Positions 31,824 to 38,827 of a stretch of DNA of 38,827 bases are shown piece after piece (the stretch's first letter is position 1; every line of letters begins with the position of its first letter). The stretch is from contig SVQY01000020.1 in assembly GCA_015065135.1 (NCBI GenBank), positions 1-38,827 on the forward strand, given 5' to 3'. Under the pieces are notes generated by a model. It ran no database searches, was not told the origin of the DNA, and saw only the letters and a program-made list of their open reading frames with translations. Position numbers and translations under genes: made by a program. Source of the stretch: Oscillospiraceae bacterium (GTDB lineage Bacteria; Bacillota; Clostridia; Oscillospirales; CAG-272).

Positions 31824-33119
31824 TTATCTCTCGTTATCCCGCATTGGTCGCACCACAGAAAGCGTGAACCGTTGCGGATCAAAAAATTCTGCAAACAGCG
31901 CTTGCACGTAGTCAAACTCCATATTTTTCAAAAGCTCCACGTATGTAAAAAGCTCTGCTTCCTCAAAAACGAAGGAAAGCAGATTGTTGGCGATCTCCTC
32001 GGTAGAATCAAAGCCCTTGATGCTTTCAGCGTATTCTACCCTGCGCGTACGCTCAAAATCCGCCTCGGAAAGGCCATTTTGGCGCTGCTTTTCCAGAAAA
32101 TCGAGGATCTCGCGTAATACTGCCTCGGGGTCATCCGCCTCGCCCGAGATCTGCAGAAATCCAAAATCACGGGTAAGCGCATAATCGGCAGAAAACTCCG
32201 GAGAGATCAGGCCGCGATCCAGCAGCGAATGATACAACTCACCGGACTCAGAAAACAGCATTTCGGAAAGGATCGCCATGGCGGCATCCCGACGGAGACG
32301 AGCGTCGCCGTCAAGGGGAATATGCACGTCCTTTACACCGATAGAAAAGATCGGCTTGCCCACCTGACCATGATCGATCATGCGCTCGCGGTGAATAGTG
32401 GAGGGCTCGTTTACCGTTGCGCGCGGAGGCTTTTGCCAAGGGCCTGTCTTGGGCAGGCGCTCGTTCACGATATGCATGACCTCATCCACAGTCACGTTGC
32501 CACACACCACGACCGCCATATTCTCGGGATGGTAATGCGTGCTGTAGCAATCGTAAAGCATCCCGGCAGTGATCTTTGAAACAGAACGGATGCTGCCGCA
32601 GATCTCGGTCTTGATGGGGTGACAGTAATACAAGCCCTCCAGCATATTGTAATAGCAGCGATCGTACGGATTATCCCTGCACATCCGGATCTCCTCTGCA
32701 ATGATCCCCTGCTCTTTCTTTACCGAGGCTTCGGTAAAATAGGGATGGGACACAAAGTCGATCAGCTCACCGAAGGACTCGCCAAAGTGGTCGGTAGCAG
32801 TAAACATATATACCGTTTTGGTGTGGGAGGTATACGCATTGGCATCCGCGCCGTAGGCAGAAAATCGCTCAAAAGAATCGCTTCCATCCTCATTAGAAAA
32901 AAGCTTATGCTCCAGGAAATGGGCGATGCCGGCAGGAAAGGACTGCTCCCCTTCTGCGTTTGCGGCATTGTCTACCTCACCGAAATTCACGGCGAACAGA
33001 GCGTATGTCGCCGTCATCTCCTTTGGGAAAACGTAAACAGGCAGACCGGAGGTATGAACGACACGGTAATAGTGCTCTCTGAGCCATTCGCTTTCAAAGG
33101 TTTGCATTTTTTCGTTCAT
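31824..33119 (-). CDS. yfmH: M16-family peptidase with intact HxxEH (YfmH-like)
   Basis: A 431-aa cytoplasmic M16 (insulinase-type) metallopeptidase. The inverted zinc motif is HFLEH at residues 67-71, with the distal Glu in 'KKEQGIIAEEIRM' downstream. It is the active half of the YfmF/YfmH pair (ymfF/ymfH in B. subtilis), a name attached in databases to EF-P modification, although that link is unproven. Its start overlaps the yfmF stop (ATGA 33119-33116), as expected for obligate partners. Confidence 0.93.
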   Translation of the reverse strand: MNEKMQTFESEWLREHYYRVVHTSGLPVYVFPKEMTATYALFAVNFGEVDNAANAEGEQSFPAGIAHFLEHKLFSNEDGSDSFERFSAYGADANAYTSHTKTVYMFTATDHFGESFGELIDFVSHPYFTEASVKKEQGIIAEEIRMCRDNPYDRCYYNMLEGLYYCHPIKTEICGSIRSVSKITAGMLYDCYSTHYHPENMAVVVCGNVTVDEVMHIVNERLPKTGPWQKPPRATVNEPSTIHRERMIDHGQVGKPIFSIGVKDVHIPLDGDARLRRDAAMAILSEMLFSESGELYHSLLDRGLISPEFSADYALTRDFGFLQISGEADDPEAVLREILDFLEKQRQNGLSEADFERTRRVEYAESIKGFDSTEEIANNLLSFVFEEAELFTYVELLKNMEFDYVQALFAEFFDPQRFTLSVVRPMRDNER

Positions 33120-34396
33120 TCCTCATCCTCCTCTCCCTCAAGCGTTCCGTTCAGGAAGAAGGTGGCACCCACGTCAAGACGTGCGGCTACCTCTACCACG
33201 TCGCTTGCCGTTACTACGGAAAGGCTGCGGCGGAAATCCTCCGGGCTCTCGTTTTTACCGATCATGTCACGTCCAAGATAGAAGGCGGAGATCGCAGCGG
33301 GATTATCCTGTACCTGACGGCACATATGATCCAAGGAACGCTTGGCAGCCTCCAGCTCGATGTCAGAGATCTCTCCTCTCTTGACAGCATCCAGCTCGGT
33401 CAGTATCGCCTCCTCGGCGATACTGCGATTTTCCGGCTTCATTCCCGCCCGCACGAACATCAATCCCTTGAACAGATGCGCTTGAGAGCTGCAGGAATAG
33501 CATAGACTGCGCTTTTCGCGCACGTTCAAAAAGAGCTTGGAGGCAGGAGAGCCGCCGAACAGCTCGTTGAGCACCAGCAAGGCGGGCGCTTCAGAATCGA
33601 CCGCCGAAATATCGGTGCGAAGTCCGATAGCAAGATTGCCCTGACAAAAGGGCATCGCTTCTTCTGCTCTTTTCGGCGCTCCCATCACGCGCTTGATCTC
33701 GGCGCGGTAAGGCGCATTTCTACCGTGAAAAGTGGGAAAGGCGTTTGTAATCATGGCGGCGACCTCATCAGCAGACGTACTGCCAACATAGCAAAAGATG
33801 GGGGTCGCGTTCTCCAACAGAAAGCGATAGTGTTCGTAAAGCTTCTCGGGGGTAATCGCTCTGACCACCGCCTCCTTATCGATCAGGCTCAGCGCAAAGG
33901 GCTCCCCCTCACAAAGCATCTGACGGCATCTGTGAGAAGCATAGCCGCGCGGATTATTGACCGACGCGCGAATGGAGTCGCACAGCGTATTTTTTTCGAT
34001 CTCAACGTACTCGGGGCAAAAGCAACCGTTATCCAGACGAGGTCTGTAAACGATCTCTGCCACCGTATCAATCACCTGCGGCAGGATACTTCCGCCATCC
34101 ACATATCTGCTCCCCAAGAAATCCGCCGAAACACCGATGCATCGCATATCGCCCATCCGTTTATTGGGAGTACTGACCGTGGTGGAATACAACTCATCCA
34201 GATATCGGTTGATAGAAAGAAGGTTGGGATGCGTGACAGTTCCTCTGCTGAGTACGGGCAGCAGCATAGTGGTCAGATGATTATTCGCCTCATTCAGTTC
34301 AAGGGCAAAACGAAGCGAAAAATACTCGCTTTTGAACTTGTCGGTGGGAATGCAAAAAAGCTTTGCACCACCGATCTCCCTGATGATCGGTTGCAT
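33116..34396 (-). CDS. yfmF: M16-family inactive partner (YfmF-like)
   Basis: A 426-aa M16-fold protein. At the place where HxxEH should be it has 'LPVLSRGTVTHPNLLSINRYLDELY', so the zinc site is missing. It keeps the M16 C-domain arginine/tyrosine-type segment 'LNVREKRSLCYSCSSQAHLFKG'. This is the regulatory or substrate-holding half that pairs with the active YfmH encoded next. The ATG at 34396 follows GAAAGGAGC. First gene of the yfmF-yfmH-lgt-folD operon. Confidence 0.92.
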   Translation of the reverse strand: MQPIIREIGGAKLFCIPTDKFKSEYFSLRFALELNEANNHLTTMLLPVLSRGTVTHPNLLSINRYLDELYSTTVSTPNKRMGDMRCIGVSADFLGSRYVDGGSILPQVIDTVAEIVYRPRLDNGCFCPEYVEIEKNTLCDSIRASVNNPRGYASHRCRQMLCEGEPFALSLIDKEAVVRAITPEKLYEHYRFLLENATPIFCYVGSTSADEVAAMITNAFPTFHGRNAPYRAEIKRVMGAPKRAEEAMPFCQGNLAIGLRTDISAVDSEAPALLVLNELFGGSPASKLFLNVREKRSLCYSCSSQAHLFKGLMFVRAGMKPENRSIAEEAILTELDAVKRGEISDIELEAAKRSLDHMCRQVQDNPAAISAFYLGRDMIGKNESPEDFRRSLSVVTASDVVEVAARLDVGATFFLNGTLEGEEDEE

Positions 34397-34431
34397 TTTT
34401 CGCTCCTTTCAAAAAATTAAAGATATATTAT

Positions 34432-34460
34432 ATCATACACTAAAACCAAAAAATTTGCAA
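34432..34460 (-). promoter_or_regulatory. Promoter for the yfmF operon
   Basis: Minus strand TTGCAA (34460-34455), 17-nt spacer, TATGAT (34437-34432), followed by TATAAT-like sequence. Confidence 0.65.
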
Positions 34461-34493
34461 GTGCTCTTGAAAAAATGCTCTCTCTCAGCAAAT

Positions 34494-34553
34494 AAAAAGC
34501 CGTACCGTGAGGAATTCTTTGACTCAAAGCGGTCAAAATTCACGGTACGGCGC
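34494..34553 (-). terminator. Intrinsic terminator of mrp
   Basis: 12-bp stem (34499-34510 with 34541-34552) with a 30-nt loop that contains a further small TTTGA/TCAAA pairing, followed on the minus strand by five T. Confidence 0.75.
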
Positions 34554-34564
34554 AGTTTTTCGGC

Positions 34565-35395
34565 TTATTTCAGGGTTTTCTCCAAAGTGTCTACCGCCTC
34601 TGCGAGGGGATTTTCCTCCAGATGCTCGATGCGACCTGCATCCACCAGCGCGGCAAGAGCGGGATCGATCGGAATGCGGGCAAGCACGGGATAACCAAAC
34701 TTTTTGGCTACCTCCTCGATGTGACTATCACCGAAAATGCGGATCTCCTTGCCGCAATCGGGGCACTTCACGTAGCTCATATTTTCCACAAGACCGAGCA
34801 CGGGGATCTTCATCATATCCGCCATGTTTGCCGCCTTGGAAACGATCATAGCCACCAGGTCCTGAGGGCTGCTGACGATCACGATGCCATCCAGCTTAAT
34901 AGACTGGAAGATGGTCAGCGGCACGTCACCGGTGCCGGGAGGGCAGTCGATGAGCAGATAGTCCAGATCATCCCAGATCACATCGGTATAAAACTGCTTA
35001 ACAGTACCTGCAATAACGGGGCCGCGCCAGATCACGGGGCTGGTCTCGTCCTGCAGCATCAGATTGAGGGACATGATATCAATGCCGTTATCGCTCTTGG
35101 GAGGATACAGACCGTTCTCATCCCCCTCCACGGGATCCACCACGCCAAATGCCTTGGGGATGGAGGGACCGGTAATATCCGCGTCCAGAATGCCCACACG
35201 ATAGCCCTTCTTGGAAAGCGCTACGGCCAGCATGGAGGTCACGATGGATTTACCGACACCGCCCTTACCGCTCACCACGGCGAGGGTGTGCTTGATCTTA
35301 CTTTTTGCATGGGGCTGCTCAAATTGGATCGCGTTACGGGAGGCGCAGTCGCCTGCCGAGCAGTTGGAGCAGTCATGGGTACAATTCTCAGCCAT
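34565..35395 (-). CDS. mrp: Mrp/NBP35-family iron-sulfur cluster carrier ATPase
   Basis: A P-loop ATPase that carries and transfers 4Fe-4S clusters. The 276-aa protein has an N-terminal Cys cluster (Cys5, Cys9, Cys12, Cys17), as in Nbp35-type members, Walker A 'SGKGGVGKS', 'DADITGPSIPKAFG', 'LLIDCPPGTGD', and the cluster-bridging CPDC motif. The start is set at ATG 35395, 8 nt after GGAAAGG; another ATG two codons earlier is only 2 nt from that site. A GC-rich hairpin lies in its leader. Confidence 0.93.
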   Translation of the reverse strand: MAENCTHDCSNCSAGDCASRNAIQFEQPHAKSKIKHTLAVVSGKGGVGKSIVTSMLAVALSKKGYRVGILDADITGPSIPKAFGVVDPVEGDENGLYPPKSDNGIDIMSLNLMLQDETSPVIWRGPVIAGTVKQFYTDVIWDDLDYLLIDCPPGTGDVPLTIFQSIKLDGIVIVSSPQDLVAMIVSKAANMADMMKIPVLGLVENMSYVKCPDCGKEIRIFGDSHIEEVAKKFGYPVLARIPIDPALAALVDAGRIEHLEENPLAEAVDTLEKTLK

Positions 35396-35410
35396 TTTCA
35401 TAACCTTTCC

Positions 35411-35426
35411 GCCGCCCGAGGGCGGC
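35411..35426 (-). promoter_or_regulatory. GC-rich hairpin in the mrp leader
   Basis: GCCGCC/GGCGGC stem (6-7 bp) with CTCG tetraloop in the RNA, immediately before the GGAAAGG ribosome site. It may modulate translation start. Confidence 0.45.
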
Positions 35427-35446
35427 TTTTGAAACTATTCCTCTTT

Positions 35447-35474
35447 ATTATACTCCCTTTTGCCGAAAAATCAA
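35447..35474 (-). promoter_or_regulatory. Sigma-A-type promoter for mrp
   Basis: Minus strand TTGATT (35474-35469), 16-nt spacer, TATAAT (35452-35447). Confidence 0.75.
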
Positions 35475-35515
35475 GCCCTTTACAGGAAATTTAGTATTCA
35501 TATTTTGCCAATCTA

Positions 35516-35543
35516 TTGCCAAAAACATCTATATGTGCTATAA
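35516..35543 (+). promoter_or_regulatory. Promoter for the heterodimeric ABC exporter genes
   Basis: TTGCCA (35516-35521), 16-nt spacer, TATAAT (35538-35543) with a TGC extended -10 element. Divergent from the mrp promoter about 70 nt away. Confidence 0.8.
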
Positions 35544-35584
35544 TAGTTGTATATTTGTTCAAGATATGGAGGTGTTGCCCTCAT

Positions 35585-37321
35585 ATGCGCAAGCTTCTTC
35601 GTTTTCTGAAGCCATACCGCGTACAAGCCGTTCTCGGCCCTCTTTTCAAAATGCTGGAGGCACTGTTTGAGCTGTTTATCCCACTGGTGGTGGCAGACAT
35701 CATCGATGTCGGCATCAAAAACGGCGATACAGCTTTCATCTGGCAGCGATGCGGCATTATGGTAGCGCTCGGTGTGGTCGGACTCGTCTGCTCGATCACC
35801 GCGCAGTATTTTTCCGCCAAAGCGGCTGTCGGCATGGCCGCAGGCATGCGCCACGCGCTCTTTGCACACATCGGCAAGCTTTCCTACGCCGAGACCGATC
35901 GCATCGGCACCGCTACCCTGCTCTCCCGCACCACAGCTGATGTCAATCAGATCCAAAATACCGTCAATCTGGTGCTTCGCCTCTTTTTGCGCTCTCCCTT
36001 CATTGTATTCGGCGCTATGATCATGGCATTTACCGTTTCTGCCAATGCGGCGCTGACCTTTGTAGTCACCATCCCTGCTCTGTCGGTGGTCATCTTCGGC
36101 ATCATGCTCATCAGCATCCCTATGTTCCGCAAGGTACAGGGCAAGCTGGACCGCGTGTTGGGGCTGACCCGTGAAAATCTGACCGGTGCCCGTGTGGTGC
36201 GCGCCTTCGTCCGCGAGGAGGAGTCGGTCCGCGAGTTTGCGGATGCCAACCAAGCGCTGACCAAGCTGCAGCGCTTTACCGGCCGCTTTTCCGCCCTGCT
36301 CAATCCCTTGACCTACGTGATCATCAATCTTTCCATTTTAGTGATCATCTATCGCGGCGGTGTGCAGGTCAATCTCGGCAATCTGGAGACCGGAGACGTG
36401 GTCGCCCTTTACAACTATATGTCTCAGATCCTGGTAGAACTGATCAAATTAGCGAATTTCATTATCCTGATCACCAAGGCGTGTGCCTCTGCGATGCGCA
36501 TCAACGAGGTGTTTGAAACGCCGCAAGGTATGACAAAATCCGACATTTCAAATGCCAATCAAATTCTCGTCAAAAACGGCAACGTGACCTTTGAAAATGT
36601 TTCTCTCTCTTATCACAAAAGCAGCGATACCGTACTGGAGGAGATCAGCTTTCACGCCCCTGCCGGCAGCACCGTCGGCATCATCGGCGGCACCGGCTCG
36701 GGCAAAAGCTCATTGGTCAATCTCATCCCACGCTTTTATGATGCCAGTAGCGGCAGCATTCTGGTAGACGGCCACAACGTAAAGGAATATGGTGATCCCG
36801 AAGCCCTGCGCGAGCAGATCGGCATCGTGCCGCAAAAGGCAGAGCTTTTTGCAGGCACCATTCGTGAAAATCTGCAGTGGGGGCGTGCCAACGCAACCGA
36901 CGAGGAGCTATTCCGCGCCCTTGCCGACGCACAAGCCGCCGATTTTGTAAAAGCCAAAAAGGGAGGCCTTGATTTCGTGCTCGAGCAGGGTGGCCGAAAT
37001 CTTTCCGGCGGTCAGCGCCAACGCTTGACCATCGCTCGCGCACTGGTGCGTCGCCCCAAGATCCTGATCCTGGACGATAGCTCCTCCGCCCTTGACTTCA
37101 CCACCGACGCCGCCCTGCGCCGCTCCATCGCTGCGCTGGATCACCACCCCACCACATTCATTGTGTCTCAGCGCACCGCATCCATCAAAGAGGCGGATCT
37201 GATCCTTGTCCTGGACGATGGTCGGATCGCGGATCAAGGTACCCATGACGAGCTACTTGAGCGCTGCGCCGTTTACCGTGAGATCTACGACTCCCAATTC
37301 AAGGAGGTGACGGCAGAATGA
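35585..37321 (+). CDS. ABC exporter half-transporter, degenerate-site subunit
   Basis: A 578-aa half-transporter with six membrane helices (about residues 15-300) and a C-terminal ATPase. Walker A GGTGSGKSS (Lys374) and the signature LSGGQRQR are normal. The catalytic Glu after Walker B is Asp498 (LDDSSSALD) and the switch His is Gln529 (VSQRTAS). These changes mark the non-catalytic site of heterodimeric exporters such as BmrC/BmrD or TM287/288. The likely role is drug or lipid export. The start is ATG 35585 after GGAGGTG. It ends with ATGA overlap into its partner. Confidence 0.94.
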   Translation: MRKLLRFLKPYRVQAVLGPLFKMLEALFELFIPLVVADIIDVGIKNGDTAFIWQRCGIMVALGVVGLVCSITAQYFSAKAAVGMAAGMRHALFAHIGKLSYAETDRIGTATLLSRTTADVNQIQNTVNLVLRLFLRSPFIVFGAMIMAFTVSANAALTFVVTIPALSVVIFGIMLISIPMFRKVQGKLDRVLGLTRENLTGARVVRAFVREEESVREFADANQALTKLQRFTGRFSALLNPLTYVIINLSILVIIYRGGVQVNLGNLETGDVVALYNYMSQILVELIKLANFIILITKACASAMRINEVFETPQGMTKSDISNANQILVKNGNVTFENVSLSYHKSSDTVLEEISFHAPAGSTVGIIGGTGSGKSSLVNLIPRFYDASSGSILVDGHNVKEYGDPEALREQIGIVPQKAELFAGTIRENLQWGRANATDEELFRALADAQAADFVKAKKGGLDFVLEQGGRNLSGGQRQRLTIARALVRRPKILILDDSSSALDFTTDAALRRSIAALDHHPTTFIVSQRTASIKEADLILVLDDGRIADQGTHDELLERCAVYREIYDSQFKEVTAE

Positions 37322-38827
37322 GCAAAAAAGCTCGTGCCCCCCGTGGCACTCTGAAACGCGTTCTCACCTATCTGAAGGGATACCGCATCTATCTGTTTCT
37401 CTCGCTACTGCTCGCCTTTGCCTCGGTGGTGCTGACCCTCTATCTCCCCGTTCTGATCGGTGAAGCGATCGACTGTATCATCGGGCCAAATAACGTAAAT
37501 TTTGATACCATTGGGGCACTTTTTGTGCAAGCGGTGATCATTATCTGTGCTACCGCACTTTTCCAATGGCTGATGAACGTGTGCAACAACAAAATGACCT
37601 TCGGCATCGTACGCAACATCCGAAACGACGCCTTCCGCCATCTGCAAAAGCTCCCTCTTTCCTATCTGGACACCCACAAAACAGGTGATATCGTCAGCCG
37701 ACTGATCGCCGACGTGGATCAGTTCTCTGACGGTCTGCTGCTCGGCTTCACTCAGCTTTTCACCGGCGTTCTGACCATTCTCGGCACCGTGACCTTTATG
37801 CTGGTCATTCATCCCGGCATCACCCTTGTGGTCATTCTGGTCACACCGCTTTCTCTCTTCGTAGCAGCCTTCATTGCCAAGCGCACCCACAGTATGTTCA
37901 AGCTGCAATCCGAGATCCGCGGCAAGCAGACCGCTTTAATGGAGGAAGCCATCGGCTCTCACAAGGTCGTGGTCGCTTTTTCGCAGGAGGATGAGCTGCT
38001 GGAACGCTTTGACGATCTAAACGGGCAGCTGCAAAAGGCCTCGCTGCAGGCGACCTTCTTCTCCTCTATCACCAACCCCTCCACCCGCTTTGTCAACAGC
38101 CTCGTTTACACAGGTGTCGCTTTGGTCGGTGCCCTGGTCGTGATCGGCTCTTCAGGCTCAGCACTCAGCATTGGCATGCTTTCCACCTTCCTTGCCTACG
38201 CCAACCAATACACCAAGCCCTTCAATGAGATTTCCGGCGTGGTGACCGAGCTGCAGGGCGCGCTTGCCTGCGCGGCGCGAATCCTTGAGGTGCTGGACGC
38301 AAAAGTGGAAATATCCGACAAAGAGGATGCAGCTATTCTGACTGCTCCGAAAGGCAAGGTCGAGTTTTGCAATGTATCCTTCTCCTATTCCCCCGATCGC
38401 CCCTTGATCCAAAATATGAATCTGACCGTCCAGCCCGGCCAGCAGATCGCCATCGTCGGCCCCACCGGCTGCGGCAAGACCACGGTGATCAATCTGCTCA
38501 TGCGCTTTTATGATGTAAATGAAGGAGCTATCCTCATCGACGGCACCGACATCCGGGATATGACTCGCAAGAGCCTGCGTGCCTCCCTCGGCATGGTGCT
38601 GCAGGAAACATGGCTTCGTCGCGGCACCATTCGTGACAACATTGCCTTTGGTAAGCCGGACGCCACCGATGAGGAGATCATCGCCGCCGCCAAGGCCGCT
38701 CACGCCCATAGCTTTATCAAGCGCCTGCCCGACGGCTACAACACCCACATCGGCGAGGATGGCGGTTCCCTTTCCCAAGGCCAACGCCAGCTGCTGTGCA
38801 TCACACGTCTGATGCTCTCCCCGCCTC
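37318..38827 (+). CDS. ABC exporter half-transporter, partner subunit (3' end outside window)
   Basis: Only the first 503 residues are in the window; the frame is open to the edge. It begins MSKKARAPRGTLKRVLTYLKGYR, followed by six membrane helices and an ATPase domain with Walker A GPTGCGKTT (Lys387), Q-loop MVLQETWLRRG and signature LSQGQRQLL. Walker B and the switch His lie beyond the edge. It should carry the canonical residues that its degenerate partner lacks. It starts inside the partner's stop (ATGA), behind AGGAGGTGACGG, so the two are made together. Confidence 0.93.
   Translation, partial: MSKKARAPRGTLKRVLTYLKGYRIYLFLSLLLAFASVVLTLYLPVLIGEAIDCIIGPNNVNFDTIGALFVQAVIIICATALFQWLMNVCNNKMTFGIVRNIRNDAFRHLQKLPLSYLDTHKTGDIVSRLIADVDQFSDGLLLGFTQLFTGVLTILGTVTFMLVIHPGITLVVILVTPLSLFVAAFIAKRTHSMFKLQSEIRGKQTALMEEAIGSHKVVVAFSQEDELLERFDDLNGQLQKASLQATFFSSITNPSTRFVNSLVYTGVALVGALVVIGSSGSALSIGMLSTFLAYANQYTKPFNEISGVVTELQGALACAARILEVLDAKVEISDKEDAAILTAPKGKVEFCNVSFSYSPDRPLIQNMNLTVQPGQQIAIVGPTGCGKTTVINLLMRFYDVNEGAILIDGTDIRDMTRKSLRASLGMVLQETWLRRGTIRDNIAFGKPDATDEEIIAAAKAAHAHSFIKRLPDGYNTHIGEDGGSLSQGQRQLLCITRLMLSPP

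Overview
This window looks like a chromosomal segment of a spore-forming anaerobe of the Clostridia (Bacillota), probably an uncultured gut lineage. The reasons are a clear forespore sigma factor SigG with a sigma-F-type promoter, Gram-positive-style intrinsic terminators, strong AGGAGG-type ribosome binding sites, TTGACA/TATAAT promoters, and several gene families typical of Clostridia (YfmF/YfmH M16 pair, a short P-loop protein, DUF1653, SipW-type signal peptides). No rRNA, tRNA, CRISPR array, phage or insertion sequence was seen. Genus and species cannot be told from the sequence alone.

Layout. 1-3462 (+): the end of a YfhO-type membrane protein, then ruvA, ruvB and an aldose-epimerase-like protein, tightly packed and closed by a 19-bp-stem terminator. 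3580-4467 (-): an M14 carboxypeptidase-fold protein that has lost its catalytic residues. 4576-5352 (+): a membrane protein of unknown role. 5404-8603 (-): a small P-loop protein, glucose-6-phosphate isomerase and a DD-carboxypeptidase. 8655-10869 (-): an N-acetylhexosamine-kinase-like sugar kinase and GalM. 11082-14119 (+): a Crp/Fnr regulator with a SsuABC/TauABC-type ABC importer, under a consensus promoter with a perfect palindrome at the start site. 14160-15967 (-): an ABC-2 exporter pair.

16333-21798 (-) is the most unusual part: two adjacent genes for large secreted proteins that share a SipW-type/TasA-like N-terminal module. The second continues through beta-helix-like and Ig-like regions into a C-terminal SGNH (sialate-O-acetylesterase/CE6-type) esterase. 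The pair is preceded by a roughly 300-nt leader rich in predicted hairpins. A GH3 glycosidase follows (22428-24710, -), then sigG (24833-25606, -), a Gfo/Idh dehydrogenase plus ThuA-like pair (25697-27544, -), and a DUF1653 / metallophosphoesterase / M55 peptidase operon (27639-29777, -).

29899-34396 (-) is an operon yfmF-yfmH-lgt-folD. Then come mrp (34565-35395, -) and, divergently, a heterodimeric ABC exporter (35585 to the window end, +) whose second subunit is cut off by the window edge.

Taken together the region is mostly core housekeeping (recombination, glycolysis, cell wall, lipoprotein maturation, folate, Fe-S) interleaved with carbohydrate scavenging functions (sugar kinase, mutarotases, GH3, ThuA/dehydrogenase, putative extracellular esterase). 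Where a start codon upstream of the ribosome binding site was possible, the start was set by the ribosome binding site.
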